Shown here piece by piece: positions 9,187-17,561 of a stretch of DNA of 64,000 nt; the stretch's first letter is position 1, and every line of letters begins with the position of its first letter. Below the pieces are notes generated by a model, which was not told the DNA's origin, ran no database searches, and saw only the letters and a program-made list of their open reading frames with translations. The translations under genes and the position numbers were made by a program. The DNA comes from Actinokineospora alba (GTDB taxonomy: Bacteria; Actinomycetota; Actinomycetes; Mycobacteriales; Pseudonocardiaceae), in the NCBI RefSeq assembly GCF_004362515.1, contig NZ_SNXU01000001.1, positions 1,488,001 to 1,552,000 on the forward strand, given 5' to 3'.

Positions 9187-9215
9187 CGGTGCCGCCGGGG
9201 ATTCCCGCGGCACCG
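9187..9215. terminator. Bidirectional hairpin terminator
   Basis: Perfect 9-bp arms CGGTGCCGC (9187-9195) and GCGGCACCG (9207-9215), with extra GGG/CCC pairing inside the loop, lie between the converging phosphodiesterase and MerR-like genes. Confidence 0.75.
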
Positions 9216-9223
9216 CACTCGGC

Positions 9224-9559
9224 TCAGTCCTGCTTGCGCAGTTCGCTGTTGGCTTGCTGGGCTTCGTGGAGCTGGTCTTCGAGGGTGACGATGCGGCAAG
9301 CCGCCTCCAGGGCGGTGCCCTGGTCGACCAGTTCCCGGACCCGGGCGGCGAGGCGCAGCTGTTCGCGGGAGTAGCGGCGGTGCCCGCCCGCGGAGCGCTG
9401 CGGCTCGATCAGCTTGGCCTCATCGAGGCTGCGAAGGAAATTCGGTGTCGTGCCGAGGATCTCGGCCGCTCGGCCCATGGTGTAGGCCGGGTAGTGCTCG
9501 TCGTCGAACTTGTCGGCCGCGGTCGAATTCGAGGCCGTCTCGCGTGGGTCTGGGATCAT
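9224..9559 (-). CDS. MerR-type helix-turn-helix regulator (BldC-like DNA-binding domain)
   Basis: 111 residues. The DNA-binding domain follows an acidic N-terminal tail of about 25 residues: YTMGRAAEILGTTPNFLRSL, then the wing with GGHRRYSREQ, then a short coiled coil (about residues 80-108). There is no effector-binding domain, as in BldC and other small MerR-like proteins. The gene stands alone, preceded by a very stable hairpin and a leader of about 600 bases with no gene, which suggests control at RNA level or a distant promoter. The target genes are unknown. Confidence 0.85.
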   Translation of the reverse strand: MIPDPRETASNSTAADKFDDEHYPAYTMGRAAEILGTTPNFLRSLDEAKLIEPQRSAGGHRRYSREQLRLAARVRELVDQGTALEAACRIVTLEDQLHEAQQANSELRKQD

Positions 9560-9577
9560 CGCGCCTCCACATCACGA

Positions 9578-9607
9578 GGGGCCCCGGTGCGTTCGCACCG
9601 GGGCCCC
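9578..9607. promoter_or_regulatory. Very stable GC hairpin just upstream of the MerR-like gene
   Basis: Arms GGGGCCCCGGTGC (9578-9590) and GCACCGGGGCCCC (9595-9607) pair perfectly over 13 bp with a GTTC loop. The hairpin ends 18 bases before the start codon at 9559 on the minus strand, so it would sit in the 5' leader next to the ribosome site. It may end upstream transcription or attenuate the regulator gene. No T-run follows it on the minus strand. Confidence 0.6.
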
Positions 9608-10181
9608 AGGGTTTTGGGTGTCATCACTGTCAGCCGACCGCGAGGCCGACTTTCCGTACTCGCGCGCGCCCGAAATGCGAGCGCCGCGAGGATCGCTTTT
9701 CCGTAACCGAGAACCACCTTCCAATCTGATGGAACTGCGGTACCCGCCGGGCGAAACCCAGCCACAGCGGGCGATCCAATGACGAGCCCCTTCCCTTCTC
9801 TCCGGTGTTATCAACTTGCCTTGCACTTCCGGCATCTCGCGTGGAACCCCTTACGTTGATCGGTCCCAGCACGCAGACGCCTCGGTCACTGACACGGAAC
9901 CCCTTCACCGACTGGTTCCGGCCACCTGACCGTCTTGCCTCTAACCGTCTTGCCTAACTGCCTTGCCTCTTGCTGTCTTGCTGATTACCGCTTGCCTTGA
10001 TTCCTCAGGACCGGCACTGCTCGAACTTCGTCTTCACTTCCCGGTCCCGGTCTTCGTCCCACTTCGCGGGTAGTTCCGTCATCTCCCGCGCCTGTATGAC
10101 GTTGTCTCTCTCAGTACGAGGAGAACATTACACACAGCTGGCGACGAATGTCTACCTCAGCCAGATGAGATTTTCTGTCGC
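9608..10181. other. Gene-free 570-base leader/intergenic region
   Basis: No convincing coding sequence is seen in any frame. GC content is lower than in its neighbours. It contains the TTGCCT-rich repeat block at 9928-10000. It lies upstream of the MerR-like gene and downstream of the zinc-finger gene, both on the minus strand, so it is either a long 5' leader or holds an unrecognised small RNA. Confidence 0.5.
9928..10000. repeat. Short degenerate tandem repeat, unit about 15 bases with TTGCCT core
   Basis: The block contains ACCGTCTTGCCTCTA followed by ACCGTCTTGCCTAACTG, CCTTGCCTCTTG, CTGTCTTGC and CGCTTGCCTTG. The core TTGCCT recurs at 9935, 9950 and 9963 and again near 9993. On the minus strand it reads as a purine-rich GGCAAG array in the presumed leader of the MerR-like gene. 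Confidence 0.55.
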
Positions 10182-10442
10182 TCAGACCACCCGGCTGTCG
10201 ACGAAGCACCAACGCCAGGTCTCTCCCGGCTCCAGCGAGCGCATGACCGGGTGGTCCGACGAGGTGAAGTGGGCAGTGGCGTGCCTGCGGGGGCTGGAGT
10301 CGCAGCACGCCACGTGGCCGCAGGTCAGGCACTGCCGCAGGTGGACCCAGCCGGTGGCGCCCATGGCCCGGCAGTCGGCGCAGTAGTCGTCGGCGTCGGG
10401 GGTGACCTCGCCCGGTAGGTCGGCCAGGTGTTCGCAGCTCAT
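10182..10442 (-). CDS. UBP-type zinc finger protein
   Basis: 86 residues. It starts MSCEHL, and Cys/His residues run through the chain (CADC, CLTCGHVACC, HATAHF, HPVMRS). This is the ZnF-UBP fold that in eukaryotes binds the ubiquitin C-terminus; bacterial stand-alone versions are common in actinobacteria with unknown role. ATG 10442 has GGAG 6 bases upstream. It is divergent from the antiporter gene, with 36 bases between the starts, so the two probably share a compact promoter region. Confidence 0.88.
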   Translation of the reverse strand: MSCEHLADLPGEVTPDADDYCADCRAMGATGWVHLRQCLTCGHVACCDSSPRRHATAHFTSSDHPVMRSLEPGETWRWCFVDSRVV

Positions 10443-10478
10443 CGCGCACTCCTTCGGTGTCCGGGTAATCCTGACGCA

Positions 10479-12023
10479 GTGGAGATACTTCTGCTGCTGG
10501 CCGGAGCGCTGGCCGTGACCGCCCTCGCCCGCCGGGTCGAGTGGCCCGCGCCGCTGGTGCTCGTCGCCGTCGGGCTCGCCGTGTCGTTCATTCCGGGAGT
10601 CCCGGAGTTCCGGCTGCACCCGGAAGTGGTGCTGCTGCTGGTGCTGGCGCCGCTGCTCTACTCGGCGGCGCTGGACAGCTCGTACCTCGACATCAAGGCG
10701 AACCTGCGGCCGATCGGGCTGCTCGCGGTGGGGTTGGTGCTGTTCAGCACGGCCGTCGTCGGGGTGGTCGCGCACGCGGTGGTCCCCGAACTGCCGCTGG
10801 CGTCGGCGCTCGTCCTCGGCGCGATCGTGGCCCCGCCGGACGCGGTGGCCGCCGTGGCGATCGGCCGCAGGCTGGGGCTGCCGCGGCGGGCGATGACGCT
10901 GCTGACCGGGGAGAGCCTGGGAAACGACGCGACGGCGCTGACAGCGTTCAAGGTGGCGGTCGCGGCGGCCACGGGTGCGGCGGCGTTCTCGTGGGGTCAG
11001 AGCGTCCTGACGTTCGCCGTCGCGGCGGTCGGCGGTGTGCTGGTCGGGTTGGTGTTGGCGGTGCTCGTCCATGCCATCCGCCTGCGGCTTCGCGATGGTG
11101 TGCTGGAGAGCGCGCTCGGGTTGCTGGTCCCGTTCGGCGCGTACCTGCTGGCCGAGGAGGTGCATGCCTCAGGTGTGCTGGCCGTCGTCGTCGCGGGGCT
11201 CTACCTCGGGCACAACGCGCCCGCGGCGGGGTTCTCCACCCGGCTGCAGGAGACGGCGGTGTGGCGGTCGGCTGACGTGCTGTTGGAGTCGCTGGTGTTC
11301 GCGCTGATCGGGCTGCAGCTGCGCACGGTCATCTCGGACGCACGGCCGGGCTGGGGTCTGGTGGCCGCGTCCGCGGTGGTGTTGGCGGCGGTGATCGTGG
11401 TGCGGTTCGTGTGGATGTTCCCGGCCGCCCACATCCCGCGCTGGCTGTCGTCGAGGATTCGGGCGCGGGAACCGGCGCCGGGATGGCGGCAGATCACGGT
11501 GATCTCGTGGGCGGGCATGCGCGGGGTGGTGTCGCTGGCGGCCGCGGCGGCGATCCCGGCGGACATGCCGGGGCGCGATGTGGTGGTGTTGCTGACTTTC
11601 GTGGTGACGGTCGGGACACTGTTGTTGCAGGGCACGACTTTGCCCGCGCTGATCCGGGCGCTGCGGGTCGAGGCGTCCGACGGACAGGAACGCGCGCTCG
11701 CCGAAGCCCAGGTGCAGAACGCGGCGGCGCGGGCGGCGATCGACCGGCTCGACGAGGTGTTGTCGGAAGGTGAGATCCCCGACCACCTCGCCGACCGGCT
11801 GCGCGCGATCGCCGAGCACCGGGGGAACGCGGCGTGGGAACGGTTGGGGCGTCAGGAGTTGGAGAGTCCGGCGGCCGCTTTCCGCCGCCTGCGCCGGGAG
11901 ATGCTGTCGGCGGAGCGGTCGGTGTTCATCCAGGCGCGGAACAAGGGCGACATCGACGACGAGGCGCTGCGGAAGGTGTTGCGGGAGCTGGACCTGGAGG
12001 AAGCCGCCCTGGCCAGGGAATAA
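10479..12023 (+). CDS. Na+/H+ antiporter, CPA1 family
   Basis: 514 residues. About 12 membrane helices fill the first ~410 residues, followed by a soluble charged helical tail (about residues 420-514). The ion-binding region with GESLGNDATAL and the conserved GAIVAPPDAVAAVAIGRRLG stretch identify monovalent cation:proton antiporters of the NhaP/YjcE type, used for pH and sodium homeostasis. I chose GTG 10479, since residues encoded upstream do not resemble the family. It is divergent from the zinc-finger gene and followed after 26 bases by a zinc-ribbon protein gene that may be co-transcribed. Confidence 0.93.
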   Translation: MEILLLLAGALAVTALARRVEWPAPLVLVAVGLAVSFIPGVPEFRLHPEVVLLLVLAPLLYSAALDSSYLDIKANLRPIGLLAVGLVLFSTAVVGVVAHAVVPELPLASALVLGAIVAPPDAVAAVAIGRRLGLPRRAMTLLTGESLGNDATALTAFKVAVAAATGAAAFSWGQSVLTFAVAAVGGVLVGLVLAVLVHAIRLRLRDGVLESALGLLVPFGAYLLAEEVHASGVLAVVVAGLYLGHNAPAAGFSTRLQETAVWRSADVLLESLVFALIGLQLRTVISDARPGWGLVAASAVVLAAVIVVRFVWMFPAAHIPRWLSSRIRAREPAPGWRQITVISWAGMRGVVSLAAAAAIPADMPGRDVVVLLTFVVTVGTLLLQGTTLPALIRALRVEASDGQERALAEAQVQNAAARAAIDRLDEVLSEGEIPDHLADRLRAIAEHRGNAAWERLGRQELESPAAAFRRLRREMLSAERSVFIQARNKGDIDDEALRKVLRELDLEEAALARE

Positions 12024-12049
12024 GCGTCGGCCGGTAACCCTTCAAGATC

Positions 12050-12559
12050 GTGACGAGATACCTGGGTGAAGCAGACACTCGACACGACGAATGGGCGACC
12101 GTGGGCAGCGAAGACTTCTACCGGTGTGACGCGTGCGGGAAGCGGAACCGCATCCCGGCGGCGGTCGGCGTGCGCGGCATCCGGTGCGGCGGGTGCGGGC
12201 ACGCCCTGCCGACGCCGAAGATCCTCGAACGGCTGAGCCAGGTGAAGACCGAACTCCAGGACCTGTCCGTGCGGCTGAGGCGGTTCGACTATCCGCGCAA
12301 CCACACCGAAATCGAACGCAAGCTGAGCAGGCAGAAGGCGATCCTCGCGAATCTCCCGGATCTGCCTGGCTACCGGATGACCTCGCACGCGAGTTTCGAC
12401 CTGATCATCGAGATCGGCGTGCTGGTCGACGACCTGGAACGCCGACTGCAGCGGACCGCGCTGAAGGTGGCGCTCCGGATCCTCGTCGAGATCGGGCAGT
12501 TCCTGCGCATCCTCGCCGTGGAGACACCCCGATTGCTCACCAGCGGATCCGACGACTGA
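12050..12559 (+). CDS. Hypothetical zinc-ribbon protein with coiled-coil tail
   Basis: 169 residues, not recognised as a named family. The N-terminus contains two CxxC pairs (CDAC about residue 26 and CGGC about residue 47) that would bind one zinc, followed by a charged helical region (ILERLSQVKTELQDLSVRLRR) and a long hydrophobic-amphipathic C-terminal helix region. It follows the antiporter gene closely, so it could be in the same transcript. Possible roles include a nucleic-acid or membrane-associated adaptor; nothing in the sequence decides this. Confidence 0.75.
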   Translation: MTRYLGEADTRHDEWATVGSEDFYRCDACGKRNRIPAAVGVRGIRCGGCGHALPTPKILERLSQVKTELQDLSVRLRRFDYPRNHTEIERKLSRQKAILANLPDLPGYRMTSHASFDLIIEIGVLVDDLERRLQRTALKVALRILVEIGQFLRILAVETPRLLTSGSDD

Positions 12560-12560
12560 C

Positions 12561-12584
12561 CGGGCGCCCCGCGAAGGGCGCCCG
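12561..12584. terminator. Bidirectional terminator between zinc-ribbon gene and purA
   Basis: Arms CGGGCGCCC (12561-12569) and GGGCGCCCG (12576-12584), 9 bp perfect, placed between the two converging stop codons. Confidence 0.8.
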
Positions 12585-12591
12585 GCAGCGC

Positions 12592-13878
12592 TTACGTCAT
12601 CGGGTAGCGGACGATCGTCTCGTCGCGGCCGGGACCAACGCCGACGGCCGACACGCGGGCGCCCGAGAGTTCCTCGATGCGCTCGACGTACGCGCGGGCG
12701 TTCGCCGGGAGTTCCTCGAAGGTCCGGCACTCGCTGATGTCCTCCCACCAGCCCGGCATCTCCTCGTACACCGGCACCGCGTGGTGGACGTCGGTCTGGG
12801 TCATCGGCATGTCGTCGATCCGCTGCCCGTCGACCTCGTAGGCCACGCAGATCGGCACCGTGTCCAGGCCGGACAGGACGTCGAGCTTGGTCAGGAAGTA
12901 GTCGGTGATGCCGTTGACCCGGCTGGCGTACCGGGCGATCACGGCGTCGAACCAGCCGGTGCGGCGCAGGCGCTTGGTGGTGACGCCGATCTCGCCGCCG
13001 ACCTTGCGGAGGCGTTCGCCCATCTCGTCGTTCAGCTCGGTCGGGAACGGGCCGGAGCCGACGCGGGTGGTGTAGGCCTTGAGGATGCCGATCACCGTGG
13101 TGATGCGGGTGGGGCCGATGCCCGAGCCCGCGCTCGCGCCGCCGGACGTCGGGTTCGACGAGGTGACGAACGGGTAGGTGCCGTGGTCGACGTCGAGCAG
13201 GGTGCCCTGCGAGCCTTCCAGGAGCACGGTCTCGCCGCGCTCGAGCGCCTGGTTCAGGAGCAGGCGGGTGTCGGCGATTCGGTGGGCGAACTGCTCGCCG
13301 GACGCGAGGACCTCGTCGACGACCTGTTCGGGGTCGAGGGCCTTGCGGTTGTAGATCTTGACCAGCATCTGGTTCTTGATGTCGAGCGCGGCCTCGACCT
13401 TCTGCCGCAGGATCTTCTCGTCGAGCAGGTCCTGCACGCGGACGCCGACGCGGGCGACCTTGTCCTGGTAGGCCGGGCCGATGCCGCGACCGGTGGTGCC
13501 GATCTTGGCCTTGCCCAGGTAGCGCTCGGTGACCTTATCGATCGCCACGTGGTACGGCATGATCAAGTGCGCGTCGGCGGAGATCAGCAGGCGGGACGTG
13601 TCGACTCCGCGCTCGTCCAGTCCGGCCAGCTCCGTGAGCAGCACCGCCGGGTCGACCACGACACCGTTGCCGATCACGTTGGTGATCCCCGGGGTCAGGA
13701 TGCCGGACGGAATCAGGTGCAGGGCGAACTTCTGGCCGTCCGGGAGGACGACCGTGTGGCCCGCGTTGTTGCCGCCTTGGTAACGCACGATCCAGTCGAC
13801 GCGGTCACCGAGCAGGTCGGTGGCTTTGCCCTTGCCTTCGTCGCCCCATTGGGCGCCGATCAGCACGATTGCCGGCAT
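12592..13878 (-). CDS. purA: Adenylosuccinate synthetase
   Basis: 428 residues, normal length. It makes adenylosuccinate from IMP and aspartate using GTP, the first committed step to AMP. The family opening MPAIVLIGAQWGDEGKGKAT with its P-loop-like GDEGKGK is complete, as are GNNAGHTVV, the GTTGRGIGPAY loop and the C-terminal GPGRDETIV. ATG 13878 is chosen because residues encoded upstream are not conserved. It is cytoplasmic and stands alone, divergent from a lipid-kinase-like gene as in the mycobacterial purA/Rv0358 arrangement. Confidence 0.98.
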   Translation of the reverse strand: MPAIVLIGAQWGDEGKGKATDLLGDRVDWIVRYQGGNNAGHTVVLPDGQKFALHLIPSGILTPGITNVIGNGVVVDPAVLLTELAGLDERGVDTSRLLISADAHLIMPYHVAIDKVTERYLGKAKIGTTGRGIGPAYQDKVARVGVRVQDLLDEKILRQKVEAALDIKNQMLVKIYNRKALDPEQVVDEVLASGEQFAHRIADTRLLLNQALERGETVLLEGSQGTLLDVDHGTYPFVTSSNPTSGGASAGSGIGPTRITTVIGILKAYTTRVGSGPFPTELNDEMGERLRKVGGEIGVTTKRLRRTGWFDAVIARYASRVNGITDYFLTKLDVLSGLDTVPICVAYEVDGQRIDDMPMTQTDVHHAVPVYEEMPGWWEDISECRTFEELPANARAYVERIEELSGARVSAVGVGPGRDETIVRYPMT

Positions 13879-13973
13879 GTGAGACTCCAGGTGTTGGCAG
13901 TGGAACCGTGGACACCCGAACCCGGGCTGATGCGGGCGAATGCCGGTGATTGAGACTAGACCAGGAGCGTGTG

Positions 13974-14642
13974 GTGGGTGCACTCGTGCTGGCCTGCGGA
14001 AACCAGGCCGACACCGAAGCGTTGTTCGACGTCGACGCCGAAGTGCGGGAAGTGGCCGCGAAACCGGCCAAATCGGTCGTAGATCCCCTGCTCAGAGGCC
14101 TGGGCGGGCGCAGGCTGGTGGTGCACGGCACCGACGCGGACCTGGCAGCCATCGTGTTGCGAATCATGCGGCTCGACCTCCTGGGCGGCACCGCGGTCGG
14201 TTTCGTGCCCGCCGAGCGCTCGGTGATCCCCAAGCTGTGGGGCATCCCGGCCGACCCGGAACAAGCCGCGCGGGTCGCCGTCGCCGGTGAGGTCGACCCG
14301 ATCCCCCTCATCCGCGACGACGCGGGCGGCGTGCTGCTCGGCGTGGGAGTCCTGCGGTCGGTCCGCGGCGTGGCCTACTGCGACGACGCCACGGTCCTGC
14401 GTGGGCGAGCGAGCCGGGTCGAGGTGACGCCGGATCCGCAGGGCGGGGAGGGGCTGATCGTCCGGGTGATCCACCGCGGCCTGCTCCGCAACCGGGTCGA
14501 GACGACGCGGGGGCGGGCGTTCCAGGTGGGGTGTCTGCCGGTCATTCCCGAGTCGGACGGGGTGACCTACAAGCGGGACGTGTCGCGGTGGACCTGGTAC
14601 CGCCACACCGCCGACCTGCGGGTCATACGCGGAGCGATCTAG
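13974..14642 (+). CDS. Conserved protein resembling a degenerate diacylglycerol-kinase catalytic domain
   Basis: About 222 residues. The first half has the layout of the DAGK/lipid kinase N-domain: a nucleotide-loop-like RRLVVHGTDADL, then GGTAVGFVPAERSVIPKLWGIP at the place where active kinases have a GTGND-LA-LGIP motif. The key GGDGT glycines are missing, so catalysis is doubtful. The second half is beta-rich, as in lipid kinases. GTG 13974 has AGGAG 6 bases upstream; TTG 13950 is an alternative. Its position next to purA is conserved in mycobacteria (Rv0358, from memory). The function is unknown. Confidence 0.65.
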   Translation: MGALVLACGNQADTEALFDVDAEVREVAAKPAKSVVDPLLRGLGGRRLVVHGTDADLAAIVLRIMRLDLLGGTAVGFVPAERSVIPKLWGIPADPEQAARVAVAGEVDPIPLIRDDAGGVLLGVGVLRSVRGVAYCDDATVLRGRASRVEVTPDPQGGEGLIVRVIHRGLLRNRVETTRGRAFQVGCLPVIPESDGVTYKRDVSRWTWYRHTADLRVIRGAI

Positions 14643-14806
14643 CCACGACAGTGGTACCGCCACCCAGCGGATCTTCACGGGCTCTAGCGGAGAGTGGTGA
14701 AGAACTTTTACTGTAAGTCGTCAGTGTGTCACCCAATGGCTCCATGAGCTCCACCCTGCGCAGACACGGTTACCCGGCGTTCTCCTGATCCGCACCTGGA
14801 GGAACC

Positions 14807-15436
14807 TTGTCGAAGATCCGCACCCTGCTCGGCTCCTTATCCCTCTCCGTCGTCCTCACCGTCGGCCTCGCCGGTGTCGCGAGCGCCACCCCGCCCAACA
14901 TCCCCACCGAGACGACCGCCCGCTCCGAGCTCGCCGCCCTCACGGTCGCGGCGGACGGGTCGATGACCGGCTATTCGCGGGACCTCTTCCCGCACTGGAG
15001 CACCATCTCCGGCACCTGCAACACCCGTGAGACCGTCCTCAAGCGCGACGGCAGCAACGTGGTGACCGACTCGTCCTGCGCGGCGACCTCGGGCAGCTGG
15101 TACAGCCCGTACGACGGCGCGACCTGGACGCTGGCGTCCGATGTGGACATCGACCACGTCGTCCCGCTCGCGGCGGCTTGGCGGTCCGGCGCTTCCTCGT
15201 GGACGACCAGCCAGCGGCAGGCGTTCGCCAACGACCTGAGCTACCCGCAGCTCATCGCGGTCACCGACAACGTCAACCAGGCCAAGGGCGACCAGACGCC
15301 CGCGACGTGGAAGCCGCCGCGCAGCGCGTACTGGTGCACCTACGCGAAGATGTGGACGCACGTGAAGTACAAGTACTCACTTCGCGTGAACTCCGCGGAG
15401 AAATCCGCGCTGTCGAGCATGCTGAACTACTGCTGA
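14807..15436 (+). CDS. Secreted HNH endonuclease family protein
   Basis: 209 residues. The signal peptide (about residues 1-28, ending VASA) directs export. The mature part has cysteines likely to form disulfides (GTCNTRE, SSCAAT, WCTYAKMW, and the C-terminal NYC) and the HNH core DIDHVVPLAAAW, followed by NQAKGDQTPATWKPP, the pattern of small secreted actinobacterial nucleases (GmrSD C-terminal/DUF1524 type). It probably degrades external DNA for nutrients or competition. The start is TTG 14807 with GGAGGA 4 bases upstream. The ~165-base upstream gap contains a plausible promoter region. A small hypothetical gene follows after 18 bases. Confidence 0.9.
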   Translation: MSKIRTLLGSLSLSVVLTVGLAGVASATPPNIPTETTARSELAALTVAADGSMTGYSRDLFPHWSTISGTCNTRETVLKRDGSNVVTDSSCAATSGSWYSPYDGATWTLASDVDIDHVVPLAAAWRSGASSWTTSQRQAFANDLSYPQLIAVTDNVNQAKGDQTPATWKPPRSAYWCTYAKMWTHVKYKYSLRVNSAEKSALSSMLNYC

Positions 15437-15454
15437 CGACTTGAGAGGACGCCG

Positions 15455-15703
15455 ATGTCGGAGTACACCTCACCGTTCGCCGCCGGCCCGGGCGTGATGA
15501 CCGAGGAAGCCGGTGTGCTGACCGGTGACCTGGAGCTGCGCACGGTCAGCGCTCCTGGTGGCGCGGTGACGGCGAAGGTGCGCTACGCCGGGACGGACGA
15601 GTGGTACCGGCTGCGCGGCGGCCAGTGCAAGCTCGTCCACGACGGCGACCACAGCGCGGTGCACTCGATCCTCGTCGGCGTCCTCAACCGACCGATCGGT
15701 TAG
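15455..15703 (+). CDS. Small hypothetical protein (82 aa)
   Basis: 82 residues, soluble, no signal peptide and no recognised family. It contains a beta-rich core (LELRTVSAPGGAVTAKVRYAG) and ends VGVLNRPIG. GAGAGGA lies about 8 bases before ATG 15455. Coming 18 bases after the nuclease stop, it is probably co-transcribed. A role as cytoplasmic partner or immunity-like protein for the nuclease is possible, but only its position suggests it, and a secreted enzyme would not normally need one. Confidence 0.65.
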   Translation: MSEYTSPFAAGPGVMTEEAGVLTGDLELRTVSAPGGAVTAKVRYAGTDEWYRLRGGQCKLVHDGDHSAVHSILVGVLNRPIG

Positions 15704-15709
15704 ACAACG

Positions 15710-15787
15710 CGAGTCGCCCCGTCCAGCGAGTGAATGTCGAACTCACTTGCCGGGCGGGGCGACTCGTTTGCCTGGAGGGGCGACTCG
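15710..15787. terminator. Nested hairpin terminator with an extra copy of the 3' arm
   Basis: Arms CGAGTCGCCCCG (15710-15721) and CGGGGCGACTCG (15755-15766) pair over 12 bp; inside them AGTGA (15729-15733) pairs TCACT (15743-15747). A further GGGGCGACTCG copy follows at 15777-15787. It lies between the converging small hypothetical and DUF3151 genes. Confidence 0.75.
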
Positions 15788-15790
15788 CGG

Positions 15791-16207
15791 TTAGAGGCCT
15801 AGGGCCGCGGGGGCGGCGGGGTCGGAATCGGCGAGGAATGTTGAGCAGCGCTCGTACTCCTCGGTGTCGTTGATGGCCTTCGCGGCGCGGGCCAGTGCGG
15901 CGAGGGCGCGCAGGAAGCCCTGGTTGGGGGCGTGCGACCACGGGATGGGGCCGAAGCCCTTCCAGCCGGAGCGGCGCAGCTGGTCGAGGCCGCGGTGGTA
16001 GCCGGTGCGCGCGTAGGCGTAGGCGGCGACGTTCTCGCCGGAGTTGAGCGCCGCTTCGGCGAGCGCGGCCCAGGCGGCGCTGAAGTCCGGCCAGCGGGCG
16101 GCTACGTCAGCCGGGTCGGTGCCAGAGTCCAAAGCACCTTGCGGCTCGTCGCGGGCGGGGAGCATTGTGGGGTCAGGTCCTAGCAGGTTGCCGTCCATAC
16201 GGGTCAT
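15791..16207 (-). CDS. DUF3151 domain-containing protein
   Basis: 138 residues, nearly all one domain: LLGPDPTMLPARDEPQ near the N-terminus, then AAWAALAEAALNSGENVAAYAYARTGYHRGLDQLRRSGWKG, recognised as DUF3151, an alpha-helical, TPR-like actinobacterial family of unknown function. It is cytoplasmic. In mycobacteria the homologue (Rv0360c, from memory) also lies between purA and fba, so the neighbourhood here is ancestral. No signal sequence or catalytic motif is seen. Confidence 0.9.
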   Translation of the reverse strand: MTRMDGNLLGPDPTMLPARDEPQGALDSGTDPADVAARWPDFSAAWAALAEAALNSGENVAAYAYARTGYHRGLDQLRRSGWKGFGPIPWSHAPNQGFLRALAALARAAKAINDTEEYERCSTFLADSDPAAPAALGL

Positions 16208-16378
16208 CCTGCCCCATCGCCCGAGTCGGTGACCCTTGAGACGAATACATCCAGATATCGCACTAGGTGACGACCCTGATTCGAAAGGTCACCAACCCGT
16301 AGGGGATTACCCGGGTTTTTCCCACGAAGGAGTGGGGGCGGCTATCCGTTCTCAGCGTCGCGCCGCCATGATGACTGG

Positions 16379-17554
16379 GTGAACATGGGGCGAGCATCGA
16401 TCGACGACCCTGCGGGCAAAGGTCCTGTCGGGCAGTTCAAGGATTTCTTTCGGCTGCATTGGACGCGCGGCGACGCGGGTACCGAGACGCCGGAGTGGGT
16501 GTGGCATTTCGCCTATCGCACCTGGTTGATCGCCCTGTTGTTCAAGGTGCTCGGGTCGTCGTGGGACGAGTCGTGGCATTTCAAGTTCCAGCGTGACGAC
16601 CTCGCCGCACCGCACCTCATCAACAGCGTCGGCACGGGTATCGCTGTGGTTCTGGTGGCCATTCACACGTTCACCGGCATGGCTGTCACGAAACGCGCGC
16701 AGCGGCTGCTGCAGGTCGGTTTGGCTGTTTTCCTCATCGCCGCCCCGCTTGATGTGATCAATCACCGGGTCAACGGGCTCGATCTCACAGCGTGGAGCGC
16801 GTCACACGCGCTGCTGTACCTGGGCACCGCGCTGATGATCGCCGCGCTGATCGACGCCTGGGTCTCGGCCGGGCCGCGGGGCAAGTCGCGGCCGTGGATC
16901 CTGGGCGCGCTGTGGTTCTTCTTCCTGGAGAACGTGCTCTTCGCGAACGGGCAGCAGGAGTACGGCGTCCTGGAGCTGCGGTCCTGCATGCCGAACGGCG
17001 TGCTGAACATCGACACCTGCTACGCCGAGCGCAGCCTGCTGGAGTTCGCCGCCGAGCAGATCGGCCGCCCGGTCGACTACGTGGCGATCAAGCAGTTCGC
17101 GCTGCCGATCCCGGACTGGGTGTACCCGATGTGGGGGATCGGCGTGGCTGCGCTCGTGCTCGCCGTCGCCGCCAAGACGATCGGCCTGCGCTGGGCCGCC
17201 ACCGGTGTGGCCGCCGCGTACGTCGCCTACCGCGCGGTGATCTGGCCGATGCTGGTCGTGGCCGACTTCCCGCCGTCGACCGTGCCGTTCTACCTGGTGT
17301 TCGTCGGCCTCGCGATCGACCTGGTGCGCCGGATGAACCTCTCGCATTCACTCGAAGCAGTGGCAGGCGCCGGTGTGGTGACCGTGCTCGGCCACGTCGC
17401 GCTCTACGCGCAGGAAGTGACCATCTCCGCACCGCCGATCGCTTGGTGGTCCGCGCCGATCACCTTCGTGCTGCTCGCCGGGTTCTGGTGGCTGGGCAAG
17501 CCGGTCGCGCAGTGGTTCGACAAGCGGCAGACGGCCGCCAAGGTCTCCGTCTGA
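16379..17554 (+). CDS. Polytopic membrane protein of unknown function
   Basis: About 391 residues with roughly ten predicted membrane helices, for example TGIAVVLVAIHTFTGMAV, LGTALMIAALIDAWV, WFFFLENVLFA, GVAALVLAVAAKTIG and TFVLLAGFWWLGKPV. I do not recognise a transporter or enzyme family. Histidines lie at helix ends (SWDESWHFKF, IHTFTG, NHRVNG, SHALLY) and could bind metal or heme, but this is speculation. The start is GTG 16379 or ATG 16385. It converges with fba across a strong terminator. An upstream gap of about 170 bases includes a CCCAC/GTGGG inverted repeat near 16320-16336. Confidence 0.75.
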   Translation: MNMGRASIDDPAGKGPVGQFKDFFRLHWTRGDAGTETPEWVWHFAYRTWLIALLFKVLGSSWDESWHFKFQRDDLAAPHLINSVGTGIAVVLVAIHTFTGMAVTKRAQRLLQVGLAVFLIAAPLDVINHRVNGLDLTAWSASHALLYLGTALMIAALIDAWVSAGPRGKSRPWILGALWFFFLENVLFANGQQEYGVLELRSCMPNGVLNIDTCYAERSLLEFAAEQIGRPVDYVAIKQFALPIPDWVYPMWGIGVAALVLAVAAKTIGLRWAATGVAAAYVAYRAVIWPMLVVADFPPSTVPFYLVFVGLAIDLVRRMNLSHSLEAVAGAGVVTVLGHVALYAQEVTISAPPIAWWSAPITFVLLAGFWWLGKPVAQWFDKRQTAAKVSV

Positions 17555-17561
17555 CAGACGA

